From positions 14,074,001 to 14,138,000 of the forward strand of contig NC_092360.1 of the NCBI RefSeq assembly GCF_030848805.1: a stretch of DNA of 64,000 nucleotides, written 5' to 3'. Every line of letters begins with the position of its first letter. The first letter of the stretch is position 1. This document shows, piece after piece, positions 12,248 through 24,300 of the stretch. The stretch is from Temnothorax longispinosus (taxonomy: Eukaryota > Arthropoda > Insecta > Hymenoptera > Formicidae). Both the position numbers and the translations under genes were made by a program. The notes beneath the pieces were generated by a model. That model did not search any database. It saw only the letters and a list, made by a program, of their open reading frames with translations, and was not told where the DNA came from.

Positions 12248-14205
12248 CTTCATTATGCATCAGTTGACAACTTCGAAGAGTCGTTTCCAAAAGAGGAATG
12301 TCTTGACTGAATTCCTCAATGAAGTTTTCTTCATTTGGCTGCCTTATATTGAAGCAAACGCACGCGTGCTTGTGACATAGACGTTAACAGCTGCTTCTAT
12401 TTGTTGGTTTACGCGTGGGATTATTCAAAAATAGATCGCAAAGAGATTATAGCGTAACGAACGCGTAACGAACGTCGTAATCCGTATTAATAATTGTGCT
12501 GTGCATAAACAAACTGTATAAAGCATATTTGTGAGATACTTCCGCATTACGTATGCTTTGAAAGAAAAGCTCTGAATGCAAGCCACGCCGGCGCCGATTG
12601 TATTTAATAAATCTTGTCTGGAATAATATCTCTGAGTGGCATTATTTGTACATGTCATTCTCCTATCCTAGATATGTGTATTATAAATTTCGTTTTACTT
12701 ATATAGGAAAAGACCAAATACAGTATATGTACAACAGAAGAACAGACATCTGCAATTGATGAAAGTAGTATCAGCAAAATTCCGAACGATGCATAAGCGA
12801 GCTGCGCTCGCTGGTTTCTCGGCACGTGGGACAATAGAAAAGAGGTGACGATCGAATTTCAATTCGGTTGCTTCTATCTTTGCCCCTCGCGCTGGTGTAT
12901 TCACAAAGGGTTAAGTACTTTCCGCGTCCTTCCTCTCCCTTGCTTCGCTAGGAGGGCCGCCTTCCGTTTCCGGATTGGTGCAAGAGCCGTGAGGTTGTTG
13001 AAGTAGGTATACATTGTCGTGGTAACCACTTGGGCACGTGGTGTTCGATGAAGAACCTCCGGAGAGATCCGTTACTCCTCGCGCGCAGGAGTACATATAA
13101 ATCCCTTATCCTAAGATCTCCGCTTTGCCAAAATGCAACATCGCGCGTACTCATGGTGCCTTCAGATCCAAGACGATCAAATAACGAGGGTGAGTTTTAG
13201 GTATGTTTTATCATAGAAATTATGGTTGAGAGAGAACGTAGTTTGTAGCTTAATCAAACAGACTTGATGTGGATAAGGGAAATAAATAATAAGCGATAAT
13301 GTTATTTGGAACACATACACACACAAAACATTGTTTTAAAAAACGTTGAGCTAACCAAAATTTAGTGCAGGTTTACATTACGAAAAAATTGAAAACCTAA
13401 AATTAAAAACTTAATGAAAAGATGCCTAATACGCATTAATGCTTGGAATATTATTTATCAAATGACACGTGTTTGTAAAAGAAAATAGCGGTATTTTCTA
13501 TTTTCTTTGCGCACATGTCGCAAAAATCGGCTACTCGATGACGGTACCTGAAAAAATAATAGCACTCTAATTATGTAAATCTCTTAGGTTCTGTCATGTG
13601 CGTACGACAATGCAGTCGACGAGTCGACGAGCTCTGTCGCCTTATCAAAATACTCGAGAGAGAAACGTGCCGAGAGCACGCACCACGTGCGTGTTGTTCC
13701 GTTTGCCTTCGTCTCGTCGCGTTTCAATAGTTTGTTTAAAAAAACTACGTCACACGTGAGTCCGATTCGTCAGCATCTCACATGAAAAAATCTGTTCGAT
13801 AGTATCCGAATTGATATCAATTTTATAGTTTTATTTCAATGAATATCTCAATAATATTCGACGGGTTTAATTCTGTTTTTTAATTTGCCCTGACAATTCG
13901 GAACTATGCAACTTATTCATGTAACATTTTCTGTTATTGTTCTACAATATTTCGTTTTCTGAAGAGAAATTACAACTTTAAACAGCAAAACGCTAATAAG
14001 CTTGACGCATACAGACTATGTGTGAATATATACGTTATTTTTGAAAAGACATAAAAAAATATCTCTTTTTCGATTTAGCGAATTATAAGGCTTCGTGAAG
14101 ATTGGCGATGCATTCGGCGAAATCTTGATAAATCATATGGGATGTAAAAAAAAAGATTTTCGGCTCGGTCCGGATAGTTCCGATAGTCGGCTATCGCCTC
14201 GCAAC

Positions 14206-14314
14206 AGAAAAAGGAAAAAAGAAGAGGGTAAAGAGGGAAAAAAAGAGAAAACCGGAGAAAAAGAAAGAGAGAAAGAAAGAGGGAGGGAGAAAGGGAGGGA
14301 GAGAGAGAGAGGGG
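14206..14314. repeat. Polypurine tract
   Basis: About 110 bases of GAAA/GGGA/GA units with few pyrimidines. The open frames over it are low-complexity. Confidence 0.85.
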
Positions 14315-14590
14315 CGAGGAGATCGTTCCGTGGACAAAATGGGCCTTTATTTTGCCACGGATGATTTTGCCATAATGATGTACATAGAGCGGTTAGTATC
14401 GAACTCCCGGTGAGCGCGAACCAACACCTGGTCAGCCGACGGACGTACACGCATGGCAGCTAGGCTGCGGGATATATATACATGGTGCACGAGTCACGTA
14501 ATGAGCGTGTACATCGCCATAAAATCGTCTCTTTCGACGCTGTAGAATTGACCGATCGATTAAAAGTCCCTGTGGGCAATTACAACCTGC

Positions 14591-14625
14591 TGAGCTGAGC
14601 TGAGCCGAGCCGAGCCGAGCCGAGA
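14591..14625. repeat. 5-bp tandem repeat (YGAGC)
   Basis: Seven pentamer units, three TGAGC then CGAGC, the last one imperfect. Confidence 0.85.
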
Positions 14626-15490
14626 TGAAACGAGACGAGACTCGCGAGGATGCTTGCGGCGGGTCTTCGCACCAGAGCGTCTCCTCGATCGACATCGTTT
14701 TTTTTCCCACCTCTCGTGAATGGTGTTTATGAAGTAACAACGCCATGACACGCAATGTAAAGTCAACGGAAGTAATGATTTAATGATTTAATTCCGTTCG
14801 TTTCTTTATTTTATGCAGATTTCTTTGCGGTTTCCTTTCTCAGTGCGGATGTAATTCTGTTTAACGTATGTTAACTGTATCACAAGTGTGGACGCGCGCC
14901 CATATTTACATGTAAAGATAATTGCTTTGTTCCTTTTGCAGCCAAATTTTTTGTACTTTTTTCTTTTTTTTTCCAATGTGTGATTACATACCAGTTTAGC
15001 ATATATAATATATATAATACCGCTAAAAGAATAAATCTGAAGTAAGTAGTCTCAAGTAATATTAATAAGAGGGTGTTTCTCCTTATATTTTTATTCTCTC
15101 TCTCTCTCTCACTCTCTTTCTATTTCTCTTTCTCTATACTGTTTTATGTTAATCATATATTCTTATATCGTATCCTATATGTATGTTTCTAAAACTAAAG
15201 TGTAACTAAAGTATACGCGATACGAGACACACATAAGTAATATTAATAATTAAGCATCATCTAAAGGTAATATCTACTGCAGATTAATATCACTCATATA
15301 TTTTAGATAAATTTAACAACATGTTATATATTACCACTCAACGAAAATGAAAATTATACAGTTCTACGTGCATGATGTCCTAGAATCGAACAGGCAGATA
15401 ATCATTCAATGCCAATTTTCATACCAGCCGGTACATTAGAAATACACTAAGAAACATGCACAGAATTAAGAATGTAATCCATGATATATG

Positions 15491-15501
15491 AAAGAGAGAG
15501 A

Positions 15502-15537
<36 letters not shown>
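15491..15537. repeat. (AG)n microsatellite with AAAG interruptions
   Basis: GA units with two AAAGAG interruptions at the left side, uninterrupted at the right. Confidence 0.9.
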
Positions 15538-15539
<2 letters not shown>

Positions 15540-16740
15540 CAGGAGATTAATCCAAACTTCAATGTTGCTCTGTTACGTTGTAGAAAATAAATCGATCCGC
15601 GCATGCATTTGCGACATAGGGCTCCCGGGTTTAATACGCGCGGCATATTTATAGTTGGTTCGTTAAAAACGTCGAGATATATTGTGATACCGTGGTGTAG
15701 AAATTAATATCCGTTATTTATCGACCACTTCGGTGGCGAACAGTGTCCGTAGTTCGCGCGATCGTTAATCGCAGGTACGCCTCGCGCAATCCAGCATAAT
15801 TGCATCCACGGCGGAAGTGCACCCGTGCGACTTAATTATATCGCGCGTAGAAAGTCGCACGAGGGGGAATCGACCGGATGCTGGACCGCGTTCCCCGGAA
15901 AAATCCGAGGACTGCAGCAGCCGTTATAGACTGTTGGAGGCACGAGCGATTCGCCAGTCATGCGTTCTAATTAAGATCTCGCGGATCGAGCGCACGCGAT
16001 CCGTTGATCGGGCTGATATCATACGATACTATTCATCCGTGCTAATCGCGCGGTGAGCCTTTTTCAAACAACAGTCTTATACTAGCCGTAACCGCACGAT
16101 AACTATATTTCAAAAACGACGTAACAACGTATAAATTAAAGTGTTGCACAGTTTGTGCGCAGTTACCTCACTGTGAAATAAAATGGCGCGATAATAATTT
16201 GATCGGTTAAGAGATAACACAGTCTATCAACAATATCGCTAAACGTTTTTGCTTCTTTTGCTACGCGATCGATTATAGTGATTAGTTAAATTCCACGACC
16301 GCCATTCTACTGTCGCTATTGTACTAATTTTTTTGTATTTATTTTTATTTGTTTTATTCGTTCGCTTTTGTTATAAGATTATAAAGATAAGAACATTTAA
16401 AGAAACAAAGCATATTGAACAAAGCATATTAAATATGCAAGAGATGTTAATATTGTGTATCTAAAGAAAAACATAATTAACGAAATAGAAGGTATAAACT
16501 ATAAACGGTTATAGCGAATCGACGGCTAAAAAGGATAAACTCTTACACGATTACAGAAACACAGAAAAAGCTGTATAAGATTGTCAATGTTTATCAAATT
16601 ATTCTCTCTTGTTAAATTCATGTTACAAAATAATACATAATACGCATTTAAAAATTTGAACGATAACACACTGTATTTTAAATGACATAATACAATAACT
16701 CACTGAGAACCTTTTGGAAATTGAAATGACCGTTTTCTCG

Positions 16741-16784
<44 letters not shown>

Positions 16785-16795
16785 GCTCGCTCTCG
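16741..16795. repeat. (TC)n microsatellite
   Basis: CT/TC units with a TTT and two CTCG interruptions. Confidence 0.9.
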
Positions 16796-18172
16796 ATCGC
16801 TCATTCTTCCTCGCTTCTCTGACGCTAATTTCTTGATGCAACTTAGATCGATGAAGATGATTACTGCTAAACGAATGACCGATGATAACGTCTATCGCAA
16901 ATCGCAAGCATTAACCATCAATCTCGCGAGGGCGAGATGAGAGCTTATCATGGATAACGCGATGCGACATTGACGGGAAGAGGAACCGCCGCGCCAGCGG
17001 AACGGAGAACCAAACGGCCAAGTCGAAGACCGGCTGTTCCTGCAAGAGCCAATTACGATCCAACTTGGCGTGTAAAGGGCAATCCTATTTGCATAACGCG
17101 TCGCGCGGTTACCGCCACGAGACTGCGATATCTCCATTACAAGTATAGCCCTTTTCTTCCTCCTTTCCGTCTCTTCCCTCCCATCGATTCTCCCGGGTGC
17201 CGTAGATCAGGCAAGCCCTGCTGGGCCTTACGCGCCCGCGGGATATTTATCAAGACCGATGAGTCAAAGACGCGATATAAAAGGGGTTTCGAAAGAAGAG
17301 GAGCAAGATGTTAATGTTGCGCTATAGATATAGTTGCGCGTTGCGTGGTAGAATATAGAATTTTGCATTTTATTTGTTATGCATTCTTATCCCCTTGATA
17401 ATAATTTTTCACTTATTGACAACTCTTATTGAATACTCTTTTCTAGCGTACAATAATATTTTGCAATATTTATGCAATATATATATACATATAAACAGAT
17501 ACATACAGATCTAACTAAAAAAGATAGTTGAAGATGCTGTTGAAGTTTTCCGAAACCGAATGGATACTTTCATACTTTGTTAGATCAGGTTCAATTGTCG
17601 AGACATGGCATTTGTGTTGATTATATATAGTGAATCCTCTGTAGAATTCTGGATAATACACCTTCGCTTTTTTGCACTCCCTAGTTTCTCTCGCCAGAGC
17701 CGCCTCTTCGCGACGGGCGGTCATTGGGGTCTCGTTCCTTATGACGGCATTTATTCTCAGAACTGGCGTACGGTCGATGCGAGCCACGCTCACGTGCAGA
17801 GCCACGCTAATTGCAAACAGATTTATTGGCCCGACGATTCTCTTGGAATTTAATGCGATCTTATGCGTCCGTCGCCCCGGACGATGGCCAACCGATCCGA
17901 CGAGCCATAGGCACACCCGTGTGCCCATTATTAACGCGCTATTTTCCCATGTAAATCCCGCATTTATTAACGTCATCTTTCTATTGTCGCCATCTCTGTA
18001 AATCTTTAGTTAAACGAAGACTTTAGACATAATATTTTTCACAAATATTGAATATTTCACGATACAATCGCGTTTTATCCACTTTCCTCCACCTGATTTT
18101 TAATTTGTTTCTGTAAACAATTTTATTTCTTAGAAAAGGCCTTAAATTATATTTTATCATGCAAATCGCGAA

Positions 18173-18179
18173 ACACACA

Positions 18180-18251
<72 letters not shown>
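18173..18251. repeat. Compound (AC)n(TC)n(TA)n microsatellite
   Basis: Three dinucleotide blocks follow each other directly: about 5 AC, 14 TC and 20 TA units. Confidence 0.95.
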
Positions 18252-18255
<4 letters not shown>

Positions 18256-18648
18256 TTGTATGCATGTGCATGTGTGTAAGTAATTTACAGTCATATATAT
18301 TTAAGTGCGTAACATTTTACGTACTTGCGGATCTGTAAATGTACGTAGCAATGAAGAGTGGAGGGGAGAGGGGCACGCGAAATCCAGATCCTAGTGGGAG
18401 GACATTAATCGGGACCTGGAGGACAAGGTGGAGAGAGAGAGGAATGGTATGTGCACGAGACAAATCGAGATAAAAAAGAAAGAGAAAAGAGAAAGAGAGA
18501 AATGAGCATTAGTGTCTTTGATGTGCCGCAGGTTTCGAGATAGGCCTTCTCATGCCTCCACAACTCATAGCTTGTCACTCAACTTATATATACATATATG
18601 GACGAGCCATCGAACTGTGCAACTCGGACATTACACTTTTTATTTGAA

Positions 18649-18650
<2 letters not shown>

Positions 18651-18683
<33 letters not shown>
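18651..18683. repeat. (CT)n microsatellite
   Basis: About 16 uninterrupted CT units. Confidence 0.95.
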
Positions 18684-18686
<3 letters not shown>

Positions 18687-19208
18687 CGAGCGTCAACTCG
18701 AAAGAATATTGATCGAATTTGTTATTTCGCTGTTCGTCATCTCTTAAGACAAATTTAATATTTCGTATCACGTTTTGTCAAATCGCGTTTTATCTCCTTG
18801 TTGTGCAATTTCATTTTCTTCCAATCCGGTCTCTTTCTGATTTAAGAAAGAAAATTATCTTGTCATTATGTAAAATTTTGCTCAAAATTCGAATCTTGTA
18901 TGCATTTCATGTTCTTTTTTGAAAAAGTAGAAGTAATAATGTTTCCTAATCATGTAAGCAGGAAGCGACGATTATCGAAGAAATAATCGTACAGGTAACA
19001 GGTTGATAATTGGGTTGTAATAAATTAATTTGTCCACAAAAGCAGCGAAACCAAAACAACGACCAACGCGACGCAACAACAGAAGGAACTTGAATGGAAT
19101 CTAATACAAAACTCGACCGCTCGCTCTGCGATGGAGAAGCACGAAAGAAAAGACCGAGACGGAACGATCAAAAAGGATCGAAGAGAGACGAGGAGAGATG
19201 AAGAGAGA

Positions 19209-19210
<2 letters not shown>

Positions 19211-19245
<35 letters not shown>

Positions 19246-19318
19246 GACAGAATATTTGGCGCATATAGGTGTGTGTGTGTGTGTGTGTGTGAGAGTGAGT
19301 GTGTGAGAGTGTGAGAGG
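19211..19318. repeat. (GA)n and (GT)n microsatellites
   Basis: A GA run at 19211-19241, a 28-base spacer, then GT units from 19269 mixed with GAGAGT to 19318. Confidence 0.9.
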
Positions 19319-19579
19319 CAGAGAGTCCTCCTTTTCTATCTCTAGGCTAAGGGAACCTTCTCGGTTAGACCGATGCTGAAGGCTGAAAGCTGAAAGACGC
19401 GGCACGGGTCTCCTTCGACAGGGATATAAGGTTACTTGTGGGAAAGACGCCTACGTCTTATTATGGCTTGTTTTGAGCCCTACCAACTCTTTGGTACTAT
19501 AATTACGTGGTTATTGATAAGTCGATCAGGTTACCGTCGTGCGAACCTCCTTTCTGACGCGTACAATGTCTTCGGTGGG

Positions 19580-19624
19580 CCGTGCGCTTGCCGTGCGCTT
19601 GCTGGCTCGCCGCACCGTGCGCTT
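19580..19624. repeat. 11-bp repeat CCGTGCGCTTG, two tandem copies and one nearby
   Basis: Copies at 19580-19590 and 19591-19601 are adjacent; a partial third is at 19615-19624. Confidence 0.8.
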
Positions 19625-22600
19625 TTCGACGGGACAATGAGACGGGGGATGTTGCTCGTTGTCGGGATCGAGTTATCGGTGGTGGCGGCCGCGGCGGATA
19701 TCTTCATCCCGTTGCTGGTTAGGTTGGATTAATACAACACACAACAGGTTGGATTAATATTGCGATACCACGTAGCGTTACGAATCGAAAACTGAAGTAT
19801 ATTGGTCTTTAAATAGCAAAAGAAAAAAAAGAACAAGAAAACAAAGGAATAACTGATAGATATCGGCGATCAATAGTGGATAAATCGAGCCGTCGCGTCG
19901 GCGTCGCATTCGAATGCGGCTAGCTAAAAGGATTCCAGCTCTTCAATCGTGCCAGAAACGCACCGCCCCATTGTTTCTATCAAGTCAGATCAGGTATCTA
20001 TCGAACACGAAGGATCGATAGCGCTATTAACAAATTGAATTGTATAATGGACCTAAGCAAACGCGTGCGAGTGCTGCATCCCGAGGGTATTGTCATGTAT
20101 ATGCGAGGCATTTATCGATTCGTCCATCTCTCCGCGATGTCTAAAGAGAACTTATTCACTCCGATATCCCCCTCAGTTCCCAAAGACTTTGGCCGATCTC
20201 TCATCTTAACGATTGTAACAGTGTTTCGTTTCGCTTGTCGCCGTTCCAAATCATTGTACCGAATTGGTCGAACCAAGGTGAGCTGACAAATTTCCGCTCA
20301 ACGTTCATGGATTGAGAAATCAAGTTCTATGTTGAACTGTATGATCGTGTGCGAATTGAATTCTTCATTTTCAATCGTAGTAAATCCTTCATTTTCATAC
20401 ATCAATTTGTAGGACTTAATCGCTATGCAATTTTAAGTCCAACAGATTTTAACTAAAAATCTGACTATCTTTTTAAGGATTGATAAAAACACTATTTAAT
20501 ATAATTTAAATATGCTAATCAACTTGACTGTAAACTTGTTTATGTAAATTTAACTTTCTGAAAACTTTTTGTGTTGTTATAGAATTGAAATAAAAGGATA
20601 TGAACAAAATGAGCGGCGTCCTCGTCAAATGATGGATGTTTCGTTCATTTTTCTTTAGGAACATTCTTTAGGACTATATAGCCGGGTTGTTTTTCTTGTT
20701 TTTTAACGAATATCCGTTCGATAAATATGCAATAACCGTGAAATATGTTCATTATAGTACACTTACTTCTTCTACGATAAATGATATTGTAAGTGATATA
20801 TGTAATTGTAAATGAAATTTATGGCAAAGGCTTTATAGATCGATTTATTGTCAAGATTATATGAGATCTTGGTATAGGAATACAATAATTAAAGGCTACC
20901 TGGGTTTCTCCCTTCGCCACCCGCAGGGAAAAGTCATTGTCTCGTGCGGCCAGGTAGCGAAATCCGGCCGGTATATCGAGATCCTTTCCGATCTTCCGTA
21001 CCTTCGTTTCCCATTAATCAACGTCGGCACGCGAAATTAATTGGCCGAGATCAATGTTTTGGCACTCGGCTCCTCTTACGAAACGAACACGACGATGACG
21101 CAACAAACACGCATGGAGGTGGCCGCGTAGCACGCTTTGAAAAGAAGAAAAAAAGAAGAAAGATAATGGAACGGCCGACAGCGTCTAGAGAGTCTTAAAG
21201 GAATATTATGAAAGACACTGTCCTCGCTCAGCTATTCCTCAGTTTTTCGGTGACGAAGAAAATTTCGGTGGCATGGCGCCATTATGTCGTGATCCTTTTG
21301 TAGGATTTCTCATCCTCATACACGTAGTGAATATTAAATGTGCGAGACGAACGATGTGCATTGAGCGCGACTGGTTTCTTTCCGAGTAAATATCTACGTG
21401 CAAACAACAAATTTTGCGTTATTAATACAAGATGTCACGCACCTTAAAAGTGCGAGGTGTAGAATGGATTCAGAATCACAAAAGTTTGCACAAATATCTT
21501 GAAATATTTATTTTCAACCGTTTATATCTAAGAACATAATTACATTAATTGCTCAACAAGTGTATTCAAGTCGCGTTTCTTTAATGTCTAGCAACAATAT
21601 AAAATAACGTGTTAATTAAAATTTTGTCGCTATAAACAACTGCCTGCTGATAAAAACACTTCAATCTTTTCCTTCTCGCACTGTTAAGGAAAATCGAACA
21701 GACAAGTGACTTTTGTGGATCTACGATTCACAATCAGATAACGACATTTCTTTTGTTTCTAATAACAAGAGTTCAGACGTCCAGAGTTGACGAAGACTCA
21801 AGTTCGAAAATACACGTTGGTATCCGAAGCGCGTGGCACCGAAATGCCTTGGCATTGGCCGATCGGTCAAACTCGAGTAAGTAACGAATCATCAGGATCG
21901 TGCAGCGACTTCAGAAGCGTATGGCGTGCAACAAGAATCACCGAGACGCATTTCTGACGGTTCTTGCTTCTTTGTAATCGAAAAAACGAATTTAAGGATA
22001 AAAACCCATCAGTCACTCTGTGTTGATCTTGCTTCCGATAAATATGCCGAATATGCGATCGGAGCATGCTGACGTGCAGCTAGAAATTGTGGTGACGCTT
22101 CCCGTTGTCTACGATCTACGTTCTACGTCATCTACGAGCACGATCTACCTAACTCTACTTTACGATATCACGGAGAAAGTCTGGCATAACGGTTGCCAAA
22201 CCGTTGAGCCTTCACCCCTGCTAACTTGTATATTTTATTTTACGTAAGCCATCTATCTTCAATGTTAAACTTAAAGCTTCTTTCCATTAGATTTTAATCA
22301 AGCTGCTCGATTATATTCCCCGCGAAAATGTCTAAAACTCTATAATAAACGTAATTTATTTTTCTTCGTTTGTTTATAACTTATAAGCTATTTTACAACA
22401 TATGTTTGTATTTCTTACTCTCTCACTGGTAACTCTACATACTTATAATTACTTCGTTGATACTTTTTTCTATGCTTTCCTATACTATTTAATAACTGTA
22501 AGTTAGGTCAGAGAATTAGTACAGTTTATGTCTGATAATAGTTTGATATTAACGTATATCTGTATATCTCAACTTTCCAAACCCAGAAAATTGATAAAAA

Positions 22601-22794
22601 TTTTTCAATACTTGCTTTGGCAGTAACATATTAAAAAATAAAAATCTCTTAAAAGTGCACACAAACGTATATAAAATAAAAATAAAAAATATTACATAAG
22701 TTGTAAGAGTGATAAAGAAAAGGTAAATATTGTATAAATTTCAAAGATCTTGTTAACCAAGTTTCAAAAGGAGACGCGACAAGATTCAAAACGA

Positions 22795-24300
22795 TCAGGT
22801 GTCGGCGCGTTTGACACCTTCGCTCCATAGAAGCTCTTTCGTGCGACGTCGTGTCATTTTTCCGCTCGCGTACCCTCTTTTCTTCGTGATCGTGAGCACG
22901 GTAGCGCGATCACGTATACGCACTTGGACAGAGTTGGCTGCGACGCGATGGTGTCGTAGCTCGTAGCGGCATATAATGCGCGAGAAAAGTCTTGCGGGGG
23001 CGGCCGGCGCGTCCAAAGGGGGTTGGCAGAGATGAAAGATGCCGCCTATAGAGAATCCCACGGCGCGCGGCGCGGCATGGCACTCCTTCTCCTCGCGGCT
23101 CGCGGTCCCACACAATACAGTCTCGTCGCTCGTCGTCTCGTCGTCTCGATGATCTCGTGAATCGTGATGTGTGCTGGCTTCGACCAAGTCGAAGGAATCC
23201 GTTGCGCCGCGCGCCATGCCGAGTGCCGACTGCCGACCACCCGCTGTCCGAGTTGTGACTTCATTTGATGCAACTCGGTCGGACTTTTTTCCCACTCGGC
23301 GTAACCCTCTGTTCTCCCTTCCCTCCATAAGAGTCTTACGTACAATTAGAGACGATACCGATACGGATCGTTCGACAAGCGTTTTGTTTCCGTCAACACG
23401 CGGGTAACGCGGGTAACGCGTAAATTTTGCTAAACATTAACGTTGATTAACCTTTAGTAATACCGAAAAGAAATTTTATTCGCATTTTATTTCGCACCTA
23501 ACTTTATATACAATAGGATCTAAAAAAATAGAACCTACGTTTATCGCAAAACGCATAACACGAGAGTATGTAGTAGTATTCGTCGTATAGTTGTATTATG
23601 TATAGGATAATTGTCTATTAGTCTATTTCTCTTTCCATTAGGCGATCAACGAGTTCCGAGGTAAAGAAACGGATCGGTTCCTCGCGGGATGTCTACGTGT
23701 AGTCGGGATCTCCTTTATATTCTCGAGCCAAGTAGGCTTAGATCAGCCGTGAATCGCCGGGACACGTTTATCTGTTTTATCAACAGTGAGGCCACTACAC
23801 AGCCGCTATCCATCGAGGAGGAACAATGAGAAAGACAGGGGCTTCTCCGGCTTCTCTCTTTCTCTTTCTCCGTTCTCCGAGAAGGTCTGGTGGAACCGAC
23901 ACAATGGGCCCAATGACTTGCTATAATTGCGCGCTCGCGGCACAGCGCGGCCTACTGCCGGCTTCGTGTCAATTCGAGTGTCCGATCGCATTCACGTTGG
24001 AAGCACAGGATGGCGTGTAGCCGTGTACGAGGGGGGGGTCGAGGGGTGTACAGGGCCATGCTACGTCCTACGTCTCGAATGCGCGCTCTTTCTCGTATCG
24101 ACGATCTCTCTCCCGGAGAGGCTTTCGGTTCTCGGTTCTCGCTTCTCGCTCGCGCGCCTTGCATCTTGCATCTGTTCTTGCGGAGAACCGGTGACACGCG
24201 ATTATTTCGATGCGAGTCGATCAAATACTGACGAGCCGCACTGCTACGTTCTACGTTCACTGTTACAGATAGTGGGACACGAGATAAGAATCGTGAGCTT
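22795..24300. other. CpG-rich region, possible regulatory island
   Basis: Two CpG-rich blocks (about 22795-23412 and 23800-24300) stand out from the AT-rich surroundings. Frames are open on both strands (up to 177 codons) because stop codons are rare at high GC. The predicted peptides are compositionally random, Arg-rich and lack domains, so no gene is called. GACCACCC at 23235-23242 resembles a Gli/Ci site. A promoter, an enhancer or an unrecognised exon are all possible. Confidence 0.4.

Larger units (their letters stand above)
11907..22794. other. Non-coding stretch with microsatellites and CpG-rich patches
   Basis: Holds the hairpin at 12.2 kb and most of the window's dinucleotide repeats. 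CpG-rich patches occur at about 12.9-13.2, 15.6-16.1 and 17.0-17.3 kb; the last includes TATAAAAG at 17276-17283 without a convincing initiator. No gene recognised. Confidence 0.6.

Noticed and set aside
17276..17283. TATAAAAG as a promoter
   Set aside because: No initiator at the expected distance and no gene downstream.
17515..17976. 153-codon minus-strand open frame
   Set aside because: No domain, no repeat or neighbouring support, and an overlapping plus-strand frame of similar quality.
22795..23328. 177-codon minus-strand open frame
   Set aside because: High GC lowers stop-codon frequency, overlapping frames are open on both strands, and the peptide has no recognisable domain.
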